A stretch of DNA of 64,000 nt from Xylanibacter ruminicola. GTDB lineage: Bacteria; Bacteroidota; Bacteroidia; Bacteroidales; Bacteroidaceae. Both the position numbers and the translations under genes were made by a program. Numbering within the stretch: position 1 is the first letter of the stretch; the number at the start of each line of letters is the position of its first letter. This document shows positions 36,435 to 45,831 of the stretch, piece by piece. The notes beneath the pieces are model-generated. The model saw only the letters and a list, made by a program, of their open reading frames with translations. It was not told where the DNA came from and made no database searches. The stretch spans positions 251,129 through 315,128 of the forward strand of contig NZ_FNRF01000002.1 in the NCBI RefSeq assembly GCF_900107775.1. The letters are read 5' to 3'.

Positions 36435-37852
36435 GCTTTATGTCCTCCTATCTGATTGTTACGCTCTTTGGCGGTGGCTCCCTCGGAGAAGTTGAGTCCA
36501 CGAAGGATGGCGTTCTTGCCAAAGCGCTGTTTGATTTTAAGTTGCACTTCCTGCATGCGGCGTTCTTTTTCCAATCGGGCCTGCTCTTGCTGCTTCTGCT
36601 TTTCGAGAGCTTCGTAGTCGGTAAACAAATCCAACTGCTGCGGCTCTGCCGGTTTGGCTGCTACGGCAGCCTCGGGCAACACGTGATTGGCAGTGATATT
36701 TAACCGACGGATGAGCAGATCGGGATTTACCAAACGCTGGAAGAGTTCGGCTGCAGCGGTCATCATCTGGCTCGACGAGGATGTGGGCTTATCAAAGTTG
36801 GATGAGCCATGGGCATGCTTGGGCACGGCCTTGCCATAGTAATTAGTGGTTATCTCGCCGTGATACTTGGCACGTATCTCAGTACGAGTAAGACTTTCAG
36901 CATCATAACCAACGGTGAGCACTATCTGGTCGGTAACCATCCGCTTCGACACCAGATTAAGGGCCATCCCCTCGGCCATCTCCTTAATCACCACCAGGGC
37001 TTTCTCAAAACTGTAGGGCTCCTGCAGAACTTGTCCGCTGCTGAAGGAGTTGGACTCAGGGCGATAGGCTTTTACATCGGCGATGGTGCAGGGTTCCCAG
37101 CCCCAGGCATGATCGATGAGCAATTCGGCATTTACACCAAACATCTGATAGAGCAGCTCCTCGTTCTGTAGCGACAGGCGGGCAATTTTTCCCATAGTGT
37201 CGATACCATACATAGCTAATTTGTTGGCGATGCCTCGGCCCACGCGCCAGAACTTGGTGATGGGGCTGTAGTCCCAGAGCTCGCGTCGGTAGGTCATCTC
37301 GTCGAGTTCGGCAATTCGCACGCCAACCTTATCGGCTGGCATCTTTTTGGCCATGATGTCCATTGCTACTTTGGCGAGATACATATTGGTGCCGATGCCC
37401 GCAGTAGCGGTGATGCCGGTTTGTTTGAGTACATCGCGTATCATGGTCATGGCCAGCTGATGGGCGGTCATCTTATAGGTTCCGAGATAGGCGGTTACAT
37501 CCATAAACACCTCGTCGATGCTATACACGTGGATATCCTCGGGCGCTACGTACTTGAGATATACGCTATACACTTTGCTGCTTACCTCGATATAATGGGC
37601 CATGCGGGGTGGGGCAATGATGAAATCCACACCGCGCGCTTTCTGATACACCTCGAACAGGCGCGCACGTCCACCTATACCATAGGCCTTCAGACTTGGC
37701 GACACAGCCAGACAGATGGTTTTCTCGGTTCGGCTGGCATCGGCTACAACGAGGTTAGTGGTCAGCGGGTCGAGCCCTCTGTCCACGCACTCTACTGAAG
37801 CATAAAAGCTCTTCAGGTCGATGGCAATGTATGTGCGCTGTGTATCCTGCAT
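36431..37852 (-). CDS. Y-family DNA polymerase (UvrX/UmuC/DinB-like)
   Basis: Translesion polymerase of 473 residues. Catalytic residues are visible: Asp12 in IAIDLKSFYASVE and Asp113-Glu114 in YSIDEVFMD. The finger segment ADASRTEKTICLAVSPSLKAYGI is at 38-60, and a helix-hairpin-helix and little-finger region follow. The beta-clamp motif QLDLF is at 406-410, followed by a charged helical tail (about 413-445). The palm sequence resembles clostridial UvrX-type enzymes more than E. coli DinB. With the YolD-like partner this looks like an acquired mutagenesis/repair module. A weak -7 box TAATTTTG is at 37885-37878. No LexA-type site was recognised. Confidence 0.9.
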   Translation of the reverse strand: MQDTQRTYIAIDLKSFYASVECVDRGLDPLTTNLVVADASRTEKTICLAVSPSLKAYGIGGRARLFEVYQKARGVDFIIAPPRMAHYIEVSSKVYSVYLKYVAPEDIHVYSIDEVFMDVTAYLGTYKMTAHQLAMTMIRDVLKQTGITATAGIGTNMYLAKVAMDIMAKKMPADKVGVRIAELDEMTYRRELWDYSPITKFWRVGRGIANKLAMYGIDTMGKIARLSLQNEELLYQMFGVNAELLIDHAWGWEPCTIADVKAYRPESNSFSSGQVLQEPYSFEKALVVIKEMAEGMALNLVSKRMVTDQIVLTVGYDAESLTRTEIRAKYHGEITTNYYGKAVPKHAHGSSNFDKPTSSSSQMMTAAAELFQRLVNPDLLIRRLNITANHVLPEAAVAAKPAEPQQLDLFTDYEALEKQKQQEQARLEKERRMQEVQLKIKQRFGKNAILRGLNFSEGATAKERNNQIGGHKA

Positions 37853-37924
37853 GACTCCTGGAAATGTTTTTGCGGTACAAAATTACAAAAAAGAGTGCTT
37901 ATTATTGCTAAAAAAATCGATTTA

Positions 37925-37958
37925 TTTGTATTTGCTTAGAAAAAATATACTATCTTTG
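37925..37958 (+). promoter_or_regulatory. Promoter of the OmpA lipoprotein gene
   Basis: TTTG (37925-37928), 22 bases, TATCTTTG (37951-37958), with the ATG at 38006. Confidence 0.65.
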
Positions 37959-38005
37959 CAGGCAGAAACAATAGTAAACGATTAATTAACAAATTTAGAA
38001 CGAGT

Positions 38006-38686
38006 ATGAAAAGTATGAAATCAATCGCCGTAGCACTGTGCGCTTCGATGGTGCTGGCTGGATGTAACATGAGTAACACAGCTAAGGGTACAATGATTGG
38101 TGCTGGTGGCGGTGCTGCCCTGGGTGCTATTATTGGTAAGATTGCTGGTAACACAGCTGTTGGTGCCGCTATCGGTGGTGCTGTAGGTGCTGGTACTGGT
38201 GCAATCATTGGTAAGAAGATGGACAAGGCTAAGAAGGAGGCCGAGGCCGTTAAGAATGCTCAGGTTGAGACTATCACCGACGCTAACGGACTTGAGGCTG
38301 TTAAGGTAACATTTGATTCGGGTATCCTGTTTGCTACAAACAAGGCTGACCTGAATACCGCATCAAAGAACTCGCTGCAGCAGTTTGCTACCGTACTGAA
38401 GAACAACAGCGCTTGCGACGTTGCTATCTACGGACACACCGATAACACTGGTAGCGATGCTATCAACAATCCTCTGTCGGTTAACCGTGCTAAGAGCGTA
38501 TCAAACTATCTGAAGTCGCTGGGTGTTCCTGCTTCACAGATTAAGTCGGTTGACGGTCAGGGTTCAAGCAACCCAGTTGCTGACAACAGCACAGCCGAGG
38601 GCCGCAAGCAGAACCGTCGCGTTGAGGTTTACATGTACGCTTCGGAGCAGATGATTAAGGATGCTAACGCAGAGGCAGCCAAGTGA
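38006..38686 (+). CDS. OmpA-family lipoprotein with glycine-zipper segment
   Basis: Outer membrane lipoprotein of 226 residues. The lipobox is LAGC (Cys20). A glycine-zipper stretch (about 32-72: [17 protein letters not shown] and [16 protein letters not shown]) may insert in or lie on the membrane. A C-terminal OmpA peptidoglycan-binding domain has [25 protein letters not shown] near 140-165. Probably ties the outer membrane to the cell wall. Its stop overlaps mtgA (GTGA), so a wall-binding lipoprotein is coupled to a wall synthase. Confidence 0.92.
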   Translation: MKSMKSIAVALCASMVLAGCNMSNTAKGTMIGAGGGAALGAIIGKIAGNTAVGAAIGGAVGAGTGAIIGKKMDKAKKEAEAVKNAQVETITDANGLEAVKVTFDSGILFATNKADLNTASKNSLQQFATVLKNNSACDVAIYGHTDNTGSDAINNPLSVNRAKSVSNYLKSLGVPASQIKSVDGQGSSNPVADNSTAEGRKQNRRVEVYMYASEQMIKDANAEAAK

Positions 38687-39369
38687 ATATTCTTAAGAAC
38701 GCAATAAAATGGATAGTGGTGGTATTCTTTGCCTCCACTATTCTTGCTGTTATGGCACTACGTTTCCTGCCGGTTTACTTTACGCCGCTGATGTTTATAC
38801 GCTGTTCGCAGCAGATTAGCGAGGGTAAGGACCTGAAGCTGAAACACCACTGGGTATCGCTGGATAAGATATCACCATCGTTGCCCATGGCGGTGATGGC
38901 GAGCGAGGATGCCAAATTCCTGCAGCATCACGGTTTCGACTTCCAGGCTATCGAGAAGGCTGCCAAACGTAACAGCAAGCACCCCGAGAAACGTAAGCTG
39001 GGTGCATCTACCATCTCGCAGCAAACGGCTAAGAATGTGTTCCTATGGCCGGGACGCTCGTGGGTGCGTAAAGGGTTCGAGGTGTATTTTACAGCACTCA
39101 TCGAACTGATGTGGAGTAAAGAGAGAATAATGGAGGTGTATCTGAACTCGATTGAGATGGGGGATGGTATCTATGGTGCACAGGCCGTTGCCGAGCAGCA
39201 CTTTAATACCGATGCATTGAACCTGACGAAGGCCCAATGCGCCCTGATAGCAGCTACACTGCCTAATCCACGTAAATTCTCGAGCAAGAATCCTTCGGGC
39301 TATATGTACAAGCGCCAGGCAAGGATTATGCGCGAGATGAAATACGTAGATAAACTATCTGATAAATAA
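38683..39369 (+). CDS. mtgA: Monofunctional peptidoglycan glycosyltransferase
   Basis: GT51 enzyme that polymerises lipid II. The 228-residue protein starts at GTG 38683, overlapping the previous stop. It has one N-terminal membrane helix (about 9-30), the catalytic Glu75 in [15 protein letters not shown], the [25 protein letters not shown] motif at about 106-130, and [19 protein letters not shown] further on. No transpeptidase domain. The convergent SpoU gene begins 4 bases after its stop. Confidence 0.94.
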   Translation: MNILKNAIKWIVVVFFASTILAVMALRFLPVYFTPLMFIRCSQQISEGKDLKLKHHWVSLDKISPSLPMAVMASEDAKFLQHHGFDFQAIEKAAKRNSKHPEKRKLGASTISQQTAKNVFLWPGRSWVRKGFEVYFTALIELMWSKERIMEVYLNSIEMGDGIYGAQAVAEQHFNTDALNLTKAQCALIAATLPNPRKFSSKNPSGYMYKRQARIMREMKYVDKLSDK

Positions 39370-39373
39370 GTAC

Positions 39374-40180
39374 TTACTTTCTGAGTTCCCAGAAAGCCAC
39401 TGCCGCTGCCGCTGCCACATTGAGTGAATCAACTTGGTGTGACATCGGTATGCGCACGGTGAAATCGGCGTTGGTGATAGTCTGCTGGGGCAGACCGTCG
39501 CCCTCGGTACCCATGATAAATGCCAGGCGCTCCTGCTGCTTCAGCACAGGATCATCGAGCGAGATGGATTTATCGGTAAGTGCCATTGCGGCTGTCTGGT
39601 AGTCCAATGAGCGCAGGGTGTCGTAAGAGTCGAGCCACGTCCAGGGAACTAAAAATACCGAACCCATCGACACACGAACAGCGCGGCGATTGAGTGGGTC
39701 GCAGCTGTTACGGGTGAGCAATACGGCATCGATGCCCAAAGCGGCTGCACTACGGAAGATGGCACCGATATTGGTGGTATCTACCACGCCATCGATCACC
39801 ACGATGCGATGTTTCTGACCGCTGGGAATGCTGCCCAGCACCTGTTGTACGCTGAGTTCGGGTTTGCGACGCATGGCACAGAGCACGCCACGGGTGAGGG
39901 TATAGCCGGTGAGTTGGGCCAGCAGTTCGCGCTCCCCCGTATAAATAGGTATATCGCCACAGGCGACGATGATATCGGCAGCATCGCCCGTAATATGCTT
40001 ACGTTCGCAAAGCAGCGCCTGAGGCTCATAGCCAGCCTGCAGGGCAACACGTATCACTTTAGGGCTCTCGGCAATAAACAAGCCGCGTTCGGCATCAAGC
40101 TTGTTTCGAAGCTGCGCTTCGGTGAGCGTTCCAAACACCTCAATGCCAGGCTGTTGTAAGGATTGTATTTCAGTAATCAT
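39374..40180 (-). CDS. SpoU/TrmH-family RNA 2'-O-methyltransferase
   Basis: 268-residue SPOUT methyltransferase. The N-terminal substrate-binding part contains LRNKLDAERGLFIAESPKVIRVAL. The C-terminal knot has DGVVDTTNIGAIFRSAAALGIDAVLL (about 129-154), FIMGTEGDGLP and IPMSHQVDSLNVAAAAAV at the end. Target (rRNA or tRNA) not decidable. Last gene of the folK/M64/spoU operon, overlapping M64 by 4 bases. Confidence 0.9.
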   Translation of the reverse strand: MITEIQSLQQPGIEVFGTLTEAQLRNKLDAERGLFIAESPKVIRVALQAGYEPQALLCERKHITGDAADIIVACGDIPIYTGERELLAQLTGYTLTRGVLCAMRRKPELSVQQVLGSIPSGQKHRIVVIDGVVDTTNIGAIFRSAAALGIDAVLLTRNSCDPLNRRAVRVSMGSVFLVPWTWLDSYDTLRSLDYQTAAMALTDKSISLDDPVLKQQERLAFIMGTEGDGLPQQTITNADFTVRIPMSHQVDSLNVAAAAAVAFWELRK

Positions 40181-41409
40181 TTAGTATAAAAATCAATTAA
40201 ACGTTGCAGGGCCTGCTGGCAAACCAAGCAGAACTCGGGTTCCTCGTTGGTGCGCATGCGACAGTTCTCGTAACCACGCCAAACACCCTTTGAGAGGTAA
40301 CCGCCGCCCTCGATAAAACCGGCCTTTTTATCCTTGATCAGGTTCTCCCATTTGCCGTTGAAATCGTGCTTTGTTGTGAGATTGGGCTCCCAAGGCTCGG
40401 TATCGGCAAAATACATGGGGTCGTCGTCGCCATAAGGATACTCATCACCCAAGCCGCCGAACGAATGACCAAACTCGTGAACCACTACAGGACGGAAGTG
40501 CTTGCCGTGGGCATAAGTAAGGTTGTAAGAGTTGTAGATACCGCCGCCACCATAGCGATCGGTGTTTACCAGCACGATGATGTGCTCGTAAGGGATGCCT
40601 GCCAGCACATCGTGCAGCTTCTTCAGATGCAGGGTAGTAAGGTAGCGCTCGCTATAGAAGGTGTCGAAATGCGAGCCGAGTGGGGTATTCTTCCAGATGC
40701 CTTTGTTGGGCTCGCTGGTGCCGCTCTCGACCGATGCGGGCATAGCAGCTACAATATTGAATTTCAGCTGGTTCCGCTTAAAGGGCTCGTGCTCAAACAG
40801 CGATTCCATCGCTATACAACAATCGTTCAGAAACACGTCCATCTCGTGCTGCTGATAGCCTTCGGCCACAAAAGCCACGCGAATGCAATGTGTGGTATCA
40901 GCTGCCTGCTGCAGGGTGACATGAGGCGTAATCTGGCGCTCGCCAGCCTTACGGATAAGAATATCCTTAGGATCCACTTTATGGGTAAGACGGGTGATGA
41001 CGCGATCGTGATAATCAAAGAGCTCAACTTTGATTTCGACGGGCGTTTTGGGGAAAGGCACCAGGAATACGTTCTCGAACGATTTCTGTGTTTGCTTGGC
41101 TTCGGCAGTAGACACCCACTCCTGGAACAAGCTTGAGAACGAGTGGCGATAAATCACCATTCCATCGGTGAGCGAACGGACGGTAATCTGTCCGTTGCCC
41201 TTGAGTGGCAGCTCGGCCAAGTGCTGCTTGCGACCGTACCAGCGGGGCAGACTAACCAACTCGTCGACAAATATCTGCTGACGGGTGGCATCGCCTGCAA
41301 AAGTATAGTCTAATCGCAGGGTTTTATCCTCGAAATAATCGTCGAAATTCTGCGCTTGCGCGCTAACAGATAACAAAAGTAACGCGCTGTAAATAAGAAT
41401 CTTTTTCAT
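40177..41409 (-). CDS. M64 family (IgA-peptidase-like) zinc metallopeptidase
   Basis: Secreted 410-residue protease with a signal peptide (about 19 residues, ending AQAQ). A beta-rich N-terminal domain (about 25-160) is followed by the M64 catalytic domain: VAFVAEGYQQHEMD at 178-191 and the zinc motif HEFGHSFGGLGDEY at 311-324 (His311, Glu312, His315). The family name derives from an IgA-cleaving enzyme of Clostridium ramosum; activity on IgA here is not implied. It overlaps folK upstream and the SpoU gene downstream by 4 bases each. Confidence 0.9.
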   Translation of the reverse strand: MKKILIYSALLLLSVSAQAQNFDDYFEDKTLRLDYTFAGDATRQQIFVDELVSLPRWYGRKQHLAELPLKGNGQITVRSLTDGMVIYRHSFSSLFQEWVSTAEAKQTQKSFENVFLVPFPKTPVEIKVELFDYHDRVITRLTHKVDPKDILIRKAGERQITPHVTLQQAADTTHCIRVAFVAEGYQQHEMDVFLNDCCIAMESLFEHEPFKRNQLKFNIVAAMPASVESGTSEPNKGIWKNTPLGSHFDTFYSERYLTTLHLKKLHDVLAGIPYEHIIVLVNTDRYGGGGIYNSYNLTYAHGKHFRPVVVHEFGHSFGGLGDEYPYGDDDPMYFADTEPWEPNLTTKHDFNGKWENLIKDKKAGFIEGGGYLSKGVWRGYENCRMRTNEEPEFCLVCQQALQRLIDFYTK

Positions 41410-41777
41410 AATTCGTTAATTAAATCCTTTACATAGTTTCGTTCCCAGTCGCGATGGTGAAAACGCTCGCCATCGTACTCCAACAAATCAAGGTCGACGG
41501 TTACAATACCATCCTCGTTATGCGTGCGACCCAGACGTTTCTCAATCTCCTTCAGCACCTCGTTCAGCAGGTTCATACCCAAGGCAGTGGTGCCTTTGCA
41601 AAGCTGATTAAGATAAGGCTCCTGGCGGAGCGTGCCTACCGGTTCGGTGTAGATGGCCGATGTGAAATGTACCTCGCTGAGCAGCTGGGTGAGCTGGGTG
41701 CGGGCAGCCTCTAAGTTGGCCTCGTGATTGATATTCGAAGCCAGACTGATGATAATATGATGTTCTTTCTGTATCAT
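41406..41777 (-). CDS. folK: HPPK-like 7,8-dihydro-6-hydroxymethylpterin pyrophosphokinase
   Basis: Folate pathway enzyme transferring pyrophosphate from ATP to the pterin. ATG at 41777 is chosen over an upstream ATG (41816) because the consensus promoter lies between them and because the core strand HHIIISLASN must be at the N-terminus. The length is then 123 residues, with the Mg-binding pair Asp95 and Asp97 in VTVDLDLLEYDG, as in E. coli HPPK. The C-terminus is short (usual length 150-160), ending WERNYVKDLINEL, so the last helix region is trimmed. Function is likely but not certain. With the promoter at 41786 the mRNA leader would be only a few bases. Confidence 0.78.
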   Translation of the reverse strand: MIQKEHHIIISLASNINHEANLEAARTQLTQLLSEVHFTSAIYTEPVGTLRQEPYLNQLCKGTTALGMNLLNEVLKEIEKRLGRTHNEDGIVTVDLDLLEYDGERFHHRDWERNYVKDLINEL

Positions 41778-41785
41778 AACGATTG

Positions 41786-41817
41786 CAAAGGTACAAATAA
41801 GCCTGCAAAATTCCAAA
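41786..41817 (-). promoter_or_regulatory. Promoter of the folK operon
   Basis: Minus strand TTTG (41817-41814), exactly 20 bases, TACCTTTG (41793-41786). The folK ATG at 41777 is 8 bases beyond, so the message is predicted to be nearly leaderless. Confidence 0.75.
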
Positions 41818-41867
41818 TGATTTCAAAAAAAAACTATCTAACCCGCATTGAATACAAAAATATTCAT

Positions 41868-41875
41868 TACCTTTG
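41868..41875 (+). promoter_or_regulatory. -7 box of the serC operon with a long leader
   Basis: TACCTTTG at 41868-41875 with ATTG 17 bases upstream (41847-41850). The leader to the serC ATG at 42075 is about 190 bases, A-rich and without an ORF of note. A second, poorer box TAATTTCG is near 42017. No known riboswitch was recognised. Confidence 0.55.
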
Positions 41876-42074
41876 CAGGGTCGATATATATAATAAGGTG
41901 TAGCAAGCTATCAAAAGCGGTAGAAAAATGCTATATTGAGTTGACAAAATGAAAGAAAAAGAGGAAATATTGTGAATTTCTGCTTAAATATTTGGTGGAA
42001 TGAAATAAAAAGTGTAATTTCGCAGCGTTTTTCAAAGACATAGAATATAAACCATTTAATAAATAAACAATCAA

Positions 42075-43142
42075 ATGAAGAAGTACAACTTTAACGCCGG
42101 TCCCTCGATGCTTCCTCGCGAGGTGATTGAGAAGACCGCACAGCAGTGTCTTGATTTCAACGGCTCAGGTCTCTCTCTGATGGAGATCAGCCATCGTGCA
42201 AAGGACTTTCAGCCTGTAGTTGACGAGGCTGTAGCTCTCGTAAAGGAACTCCTTAACGTTCCCGAGGGTTACTCCGTGATTTTCCTTGGTGGTGGTGCCA
42301 GTCTGGAGTTCTGTATGATTCCTTATAACTTCCTGATTAAGAAGGCTGCTTACCTGAACACCGGTGTTTGGGCTAAGAAGGCTATGAAGGAAGCAAAGCT
42401 TTTCGGTGAGGTAGTAGAGGTGGCTTCTTCAGCTGATGCCAACTATACCTTCATCCCTAAGGATTGGACTGTTCCCGCTGATGCTGATTATCTGCACATC
42501 ACAACAAACAATACTATCTATGGTACTGAGATCCGTAAGGACCTCGACGTTCCCGTTCGTCTGATTGCCGATATGTCATCAGATATCTTCAGCCGTCCTG
42601 TTGACGTTGCTAAGTACGATGCCATCTACGCTGGTGCTCAGAAGAACCTGGCTATGGCCGGTGTTACTATCGTGATTGTTAAGGACGACGCTCTGGGTAA
42701 GGCTCCACGTGAGATCCCAACTATGCTCGACTACCGTACACACGTAGATAAGGGTAGTATGTTCAATACTCCTCCTGTAGTTCCTATCTACAGCGCTCTC
42801 GAAAATCTGCGCTGGATCAAGGCCCAGGGTGGTGTAGAGGCTATGGACAAGCTGGCTCAGCAGCGTGCAGAGATTGTTTACGGCGAGATCGACCGCAACA
42901 AGATGTTCGTAGGTACAGCTAAGGCTGAGGATCGTTCGCTGATGAACATCTGCTTTGTAATGGCCGACGAGTACAAGGAGCTGGAGAAAGACTTCCTCGA
43001 CTTCGCAGTATCAAAGGGTATGGTTGGTGTTAAGGGTCACCGCTCAGTTGGTGGTTTCCGTGCATCTTGCTACAACGCCCAGACCATCGAAGGCTGCAAC
43101 GCTCTGGTAGCTTGCATGAAGGAATTCGAAGCAAATCATTAA
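42075..43142 (+). CDS. serC: Phosphoserine aminotransferase
   Basis: PLP enzyme converting 3-phosphohydroxypyruvate to O-phosphoserine with glutamate; also used in pyridoxine synthesis. 355 residues. [15 protein letters not shown] opens the protein, HRAKDF lies near residue 40, and the PLP lysine is in [13 protein letters not shown] (about residue 195). [14 protein letters not shown] lies near the C-terminus. Followed 10 bases later by serA. Confidence 0.97.
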   Translation: MKKYNFNAGPSMLPREVIEKTAQQCLDFNGSGLSLMEISHRAKDFQPVVDEAVALVKELLNVPEGYSVIFLGGGASLEFCMIPYNFLIKKAAYLNTGVWAKKAMKEAKLFGEVVEVASSADANYTFIPKDWTVPADADYLHITTNNTIYGTEIRKDLDVPVRLIADMSSDIFSRPVDVAKYDAIYAGAQKNLAMAGVTIVIVKDDALGKAPREIPTMLDYRTHVDKGSMFNTPPVVPIYSALENLRWIKAQGGVEAMDKLAQQRAEIVYGEIDRNKMFVGTAKAEDRSLMNICFVMADEYKELEKDFLDFAVSKGMVGVKGHRSVGGFRASCYNAQTIEGCNALVACMKEFEANH

Positions 43143-43152
43143 TTAAGGTAAA

Positions 43153-44070
43153 ATGAAAGTATTAGTTGCAACAGAGAAGCCATTCGCAGCAGCTGCTGTT
43201 AATGGTATCAAGGCAGAGATTGAGGCAGCCGGCAATGAGCTGGTGCTGCTCGAGAAATATACAGAGAAGGCTCAGTTCCTGGCAGCCGTTGCTGATGCCG
43301 ACGCTCTCATTATCCGTAGCGATAAGGTTGACGCCGAGGTTTTGGACGCTGCTAAGCAGTTGAAGATTGTGGTTCGTGCCGGTGCTGGTTACGACAACAT
43401 CGATCTGGCTGCTGCTACTGCTCACAACGTAGTAGCCGAGAACACCCCAGGTCAGAACTCTAACGCTGTAGCCGAGTTGGTATTCGGTCTGCTCGTGATG
43501 GCCGTTCGTGGTTTCTACAACGGTAAGAGCGGTTCAGAGCTGCTGGGTAAGAAGCTGGGAATCCTGGCTTTCGGTAATGTTGGTCGCAATGTGGCTCGCA
43601 TCGCCAAGGGCTTCGGTATGGACGTTTACGCTTACGACGCTTTCTGTCCTGCAGAAGTTATCGAGGCTGCTGGCGTACACGCTGTTTGCTGTCAGGAGAA
43701 ATTGTTCGAGACTTGTGATGTTGTATCACTCCACATCCCTGCTACTCCTGAGACCAAGCAGAGCATCAACGCTGCTTTGGTTGGTAAGATGAAGAAAGGT
43801 GGCGTGCTGGTTAATACAGCCCGCAAGGAGGTTATCAACGAGCCCGAGCTGATTAAGCTGATGGCTGAGCGTGAGGACCTGAAGTTCGTGACCGACATCA
43901 TGCCAGATGCTAACGATGAGTTCGCCAAGTTCGAAGGTCGTTACTTCTCAACTCCTAAGAAGATGGGTGCTCAGACAGCCGAAGCCAACATCAATGCTGG
44001 TATCGCTGCTGCCAAGCAGATCAACGCCTTCTTCAAGGATGGCGACACCAAGTTCCAAGTAAATAAGTAA
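43153..44070 (+). CDS. serA: D-3-phosphoglycerate dehydrogenase (short form)
   Basis: First step of serine synthesis, NAD-dependent. The 305-residue protein has the conserved RAGAGYDNIDL near 75, a Rossmann motif in LGILAFGNVGRNVARIAKGFG (about 134-154) and VNTARKEVINEPEL near 218. It lacks the C-terminal ACT/ASB domain of E. coli SerA, so serine feedback by that route is not expected. Same operon as serC; terminator at 44087. Confidence 0.94.
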   Translation: MKVLVATEKPFAAAAVNGIKAEIEAAGNELVLLEKYTEKAQFLAAVADADALIIRSDKVDAEVLDAAKQLKIVVRAGAGYDNIDLAAATAHNVVAENTPGQNSNAVAELVFGLLVMAVRGFYNGKSGSELLGKKLGILAFGNVGRNVARIAKGFGMDVYAYDAFCPAEVIEAAGVHAVCCQEKLFETCDVVSLHIPATPETKQSINAALVGKMKKGGVLVNTARKEVINEPELIKLMAEREDLKFVTDIMPDANDEFAKFEGRYFSTPKKMGAQTAEANINAGIAAAKQINAFFKDGDTKFQVNK

Positions 44071-44086
44071 TTTACTGATATATCAG

Positions 44087-44125
44087 GTGCACAGGAGGGT
44101 TTAAGCCCTACTTGTGCACTTTTGT
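44087..44125 (+). terminator. Terminator after serA
   Basis: GTGCACA (44087-44093) pairs with TGTGCAC (44113-44119), with an inner GGG/CCC, followed by TTTTGTATT. Moderate U-tract. Confidence 0.65.
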
Positions 44126-44149
44126 ATTCTCCTAAAACCTATTTTAATT

Positions 44150-44575
44150 ATGCAAAGTGATCCCAAGCAGTGCTTGTATTGCACGAATAATCAGACGCTT
44201 CACGACCTGATGATTGAGTTTGCTCAACTATCGGTGTCGCGAGCTTTTCTTTTTAAGGAGCAGACCTATCGCGGTCGTTGTCTGGTGGCCTATAAGGACC
44301 ACGTTAACGACCTGAACGAGTTGAGCGACGAAGATCGCAACGCCTTTATGGCCGATGTGGCTAAGGTGACTCGTGCCATGCAGAAAGCATTCAATCCCGA
44401 GAAAATCAACTACGGTGCCTATAGCGACAAGCTGTCGCATCTGCACTTCCATCTGGCTCCCAAATATGTGGATGGTCCCGATTACGGCGGCGTGTTCCAG
44501 ATGAACCCAGGCAAGGTATATCTTACCGATGCCGAATACAACGAAATAATAGAGAAAATTAAACAATACTTATAA
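44150..44575 (+). CDS. HIT-family nucleotide-binding protein
   Basis: 141 residues from the ATG at 44150. An upstream in-frame start at 44114 lies on the terminator side and adds a non-conserved stretch. The Cys pair CLYCTNN near the N-terminus could bind zinc. The histidine triad is LSHLHFHLAPK, so a nucleoside phosphoramidase or phosphorylase type of reaction is expected. It sits between serA and DUF1015, 4 bases before the latter. Confidence 0.88.
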   Translation: MQSDPKQCLYCTNNQTLHDLMIEFAQLSVSRAFLFKEQTYRGRCLVAYKDHVNDLNELSDEDRNAFMADVAKVTRAMQKAFNPEKINYGAYSDKLSHLHFHLAPKYVDGPDYGGVFQMNPGKVYLTDAEYNEIIEKIKQYL

Positions 44576-44579
44576 TAAC

Positions 44580-45827
44580 ATGGCTATTATCAAACCATTC
44601 AAGGGTATTCGCCCACCAAAAGAACTTGTAGAGCAAGTTGAGAGCCGTCCTTACGATGTGCTCGACAGTGAAGAGGCGAGGGCAGAGGCTGGCGACAACG
44701 AGAAGAGCCTCTATCACATTATCAAACCAGAGATTGATTTCCCAGTAGGTACCTCGGAGTACGACCCACGTGTGTACGAGAAGGCTGCCGAGAACTTCCA
44801 GAAGTTCCAGGACAAGGGTTGGTTGGTGCAGGATGCCGACGACCACTATTACATCTATGCGCAGACCATGAACGGTAAGACGCAGTACGGACTGGTGGTT
44901 GGCGCTTATGTGGACGACTACATGAAGGGCAACATCAAGAAGCACGAGCTGACCCGTCGCGATAAGGAAGAGGACCGCATGAAGCATGTTCGTGTGAACA
45001 ATGCTAACATCGAGCCCGTATTCTTTGCTTATCCTGACAACACAGTGCTGAACGAGCTGATTATGCGTTATGCCGCTACCGAGCCTGAGTACGATTTCGT
45101 AGCTCCTATCGACGGTTTCCGTCATCAGTTCTGGGTAATCAGCGACGCTAAGGATATGCAGACCATTACTGAGCAGTTTGCCCAGATGCCATCGCTGTAT
45201 ATCGCCGATGGTCACCACCGTTCGGCTGCTGCCGCTCTGGTTGGTGCCGAGAAGCAGAAGCAGAACCCCAACCACAATGGTACCGAGGAGTATAACTACT
45301 TTATGGCTGTTTGCTTCCAGGCATCACAGCTCACAATTCTCGACTACAACCGCGTAGTGAAGGATCTGAACGGCATGTCGAGCGAAGAGTTCCTGGCTGC
45401 CCTGCAGGTAAACTTCGAGGTAGAGGATAAGGGTACCGAGATTTACAAGCCACAGCAGCTGCACGAGTTCTCGCTCTATCTGGATCAGCACTGGTTCAGT
45501 CTGAAGGCTAAGGAGGGAACTTACGATAATACCGATCCTATCGGCGTGCTGGATGTAGATATCTCGAGCCGTCTGATTCTGGACGAGATTCTGAATATCG
45601 GCGACCTGCGTTCTTCGCAGCGCATCGACTTTGTAGGCGGACTGCGCGGACTGAAGGAGCTGAAGCGTCGTGTTGACTCAGGTGAGATGCGTGCTGCGCT
45701 GGCTCTCTATCCTGTATCGATGCAGCAGATTATGGATATTGCCGATAGCGGTAAGATTATGCCACCAAAGGCTACCTGGTTCGAGCCTAAACTGCGTTCA
45801 GGACTGGTTATTCACAAGCTGAGCTAA
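44580..45827 (+). CDS. DUF1015 family protein
   Basis: 415-residue cytosolic protein. Family features are the opening IKPFKGIRPP, RPYDVLDSEEAR near 23-34, VFFAYPDN near 147, and the strongly conserved YIADGHHRSAAA near 205-216. The family is often found beside serC-serA in anaerobes, as here. Its biochemical role is not established; a kinase-like or serine-linked function has been suggested only from such context. Confidence 0.88.
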   Translation: MAIIKPFKGIRPPKELVEQVESRPYDVLDSEEARAEAGDNEKSLYHIIKPEIDFPVGTSEYDPRVYEKAAENFQKFQDKGWLVQDADDHYYIYAQTMNGKTQYGLVVGAYVDDYMKGNIKKHELTRRDKEEDRMKHVRVNNANIEPVFFAYPDNTVLNELIMRYAATEPEYDFVAPIDGFRHQFWVISDAKDMQTITEQFAQMPSLYIADGHHRSAAAALVGAEKQKQNPNHNGTEEYNYFMAVCFQASQLTILDYNRVVKDLNGMSSEEFLAALQVNFEVEDKGTEIYKPQQLHEFSLYLDQHWFSLKAKEGTYDNTDPIGVLDVDISSRLILDEILNIGDLRSSQRIDFVGGLRGLKELKRRVDSGEMRAALALYPVSMQQIMDIADSGKIMPPKATWFEPKLRSGLVIHKLS

Positions 45828-45831
45828 GCCG

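Noticed and set aside
41876..42074. Riboswitch in the long serC leader
   Set aside because: No conserved blocks of a known riboswitch and no strong stem; recorded only as a long leader.
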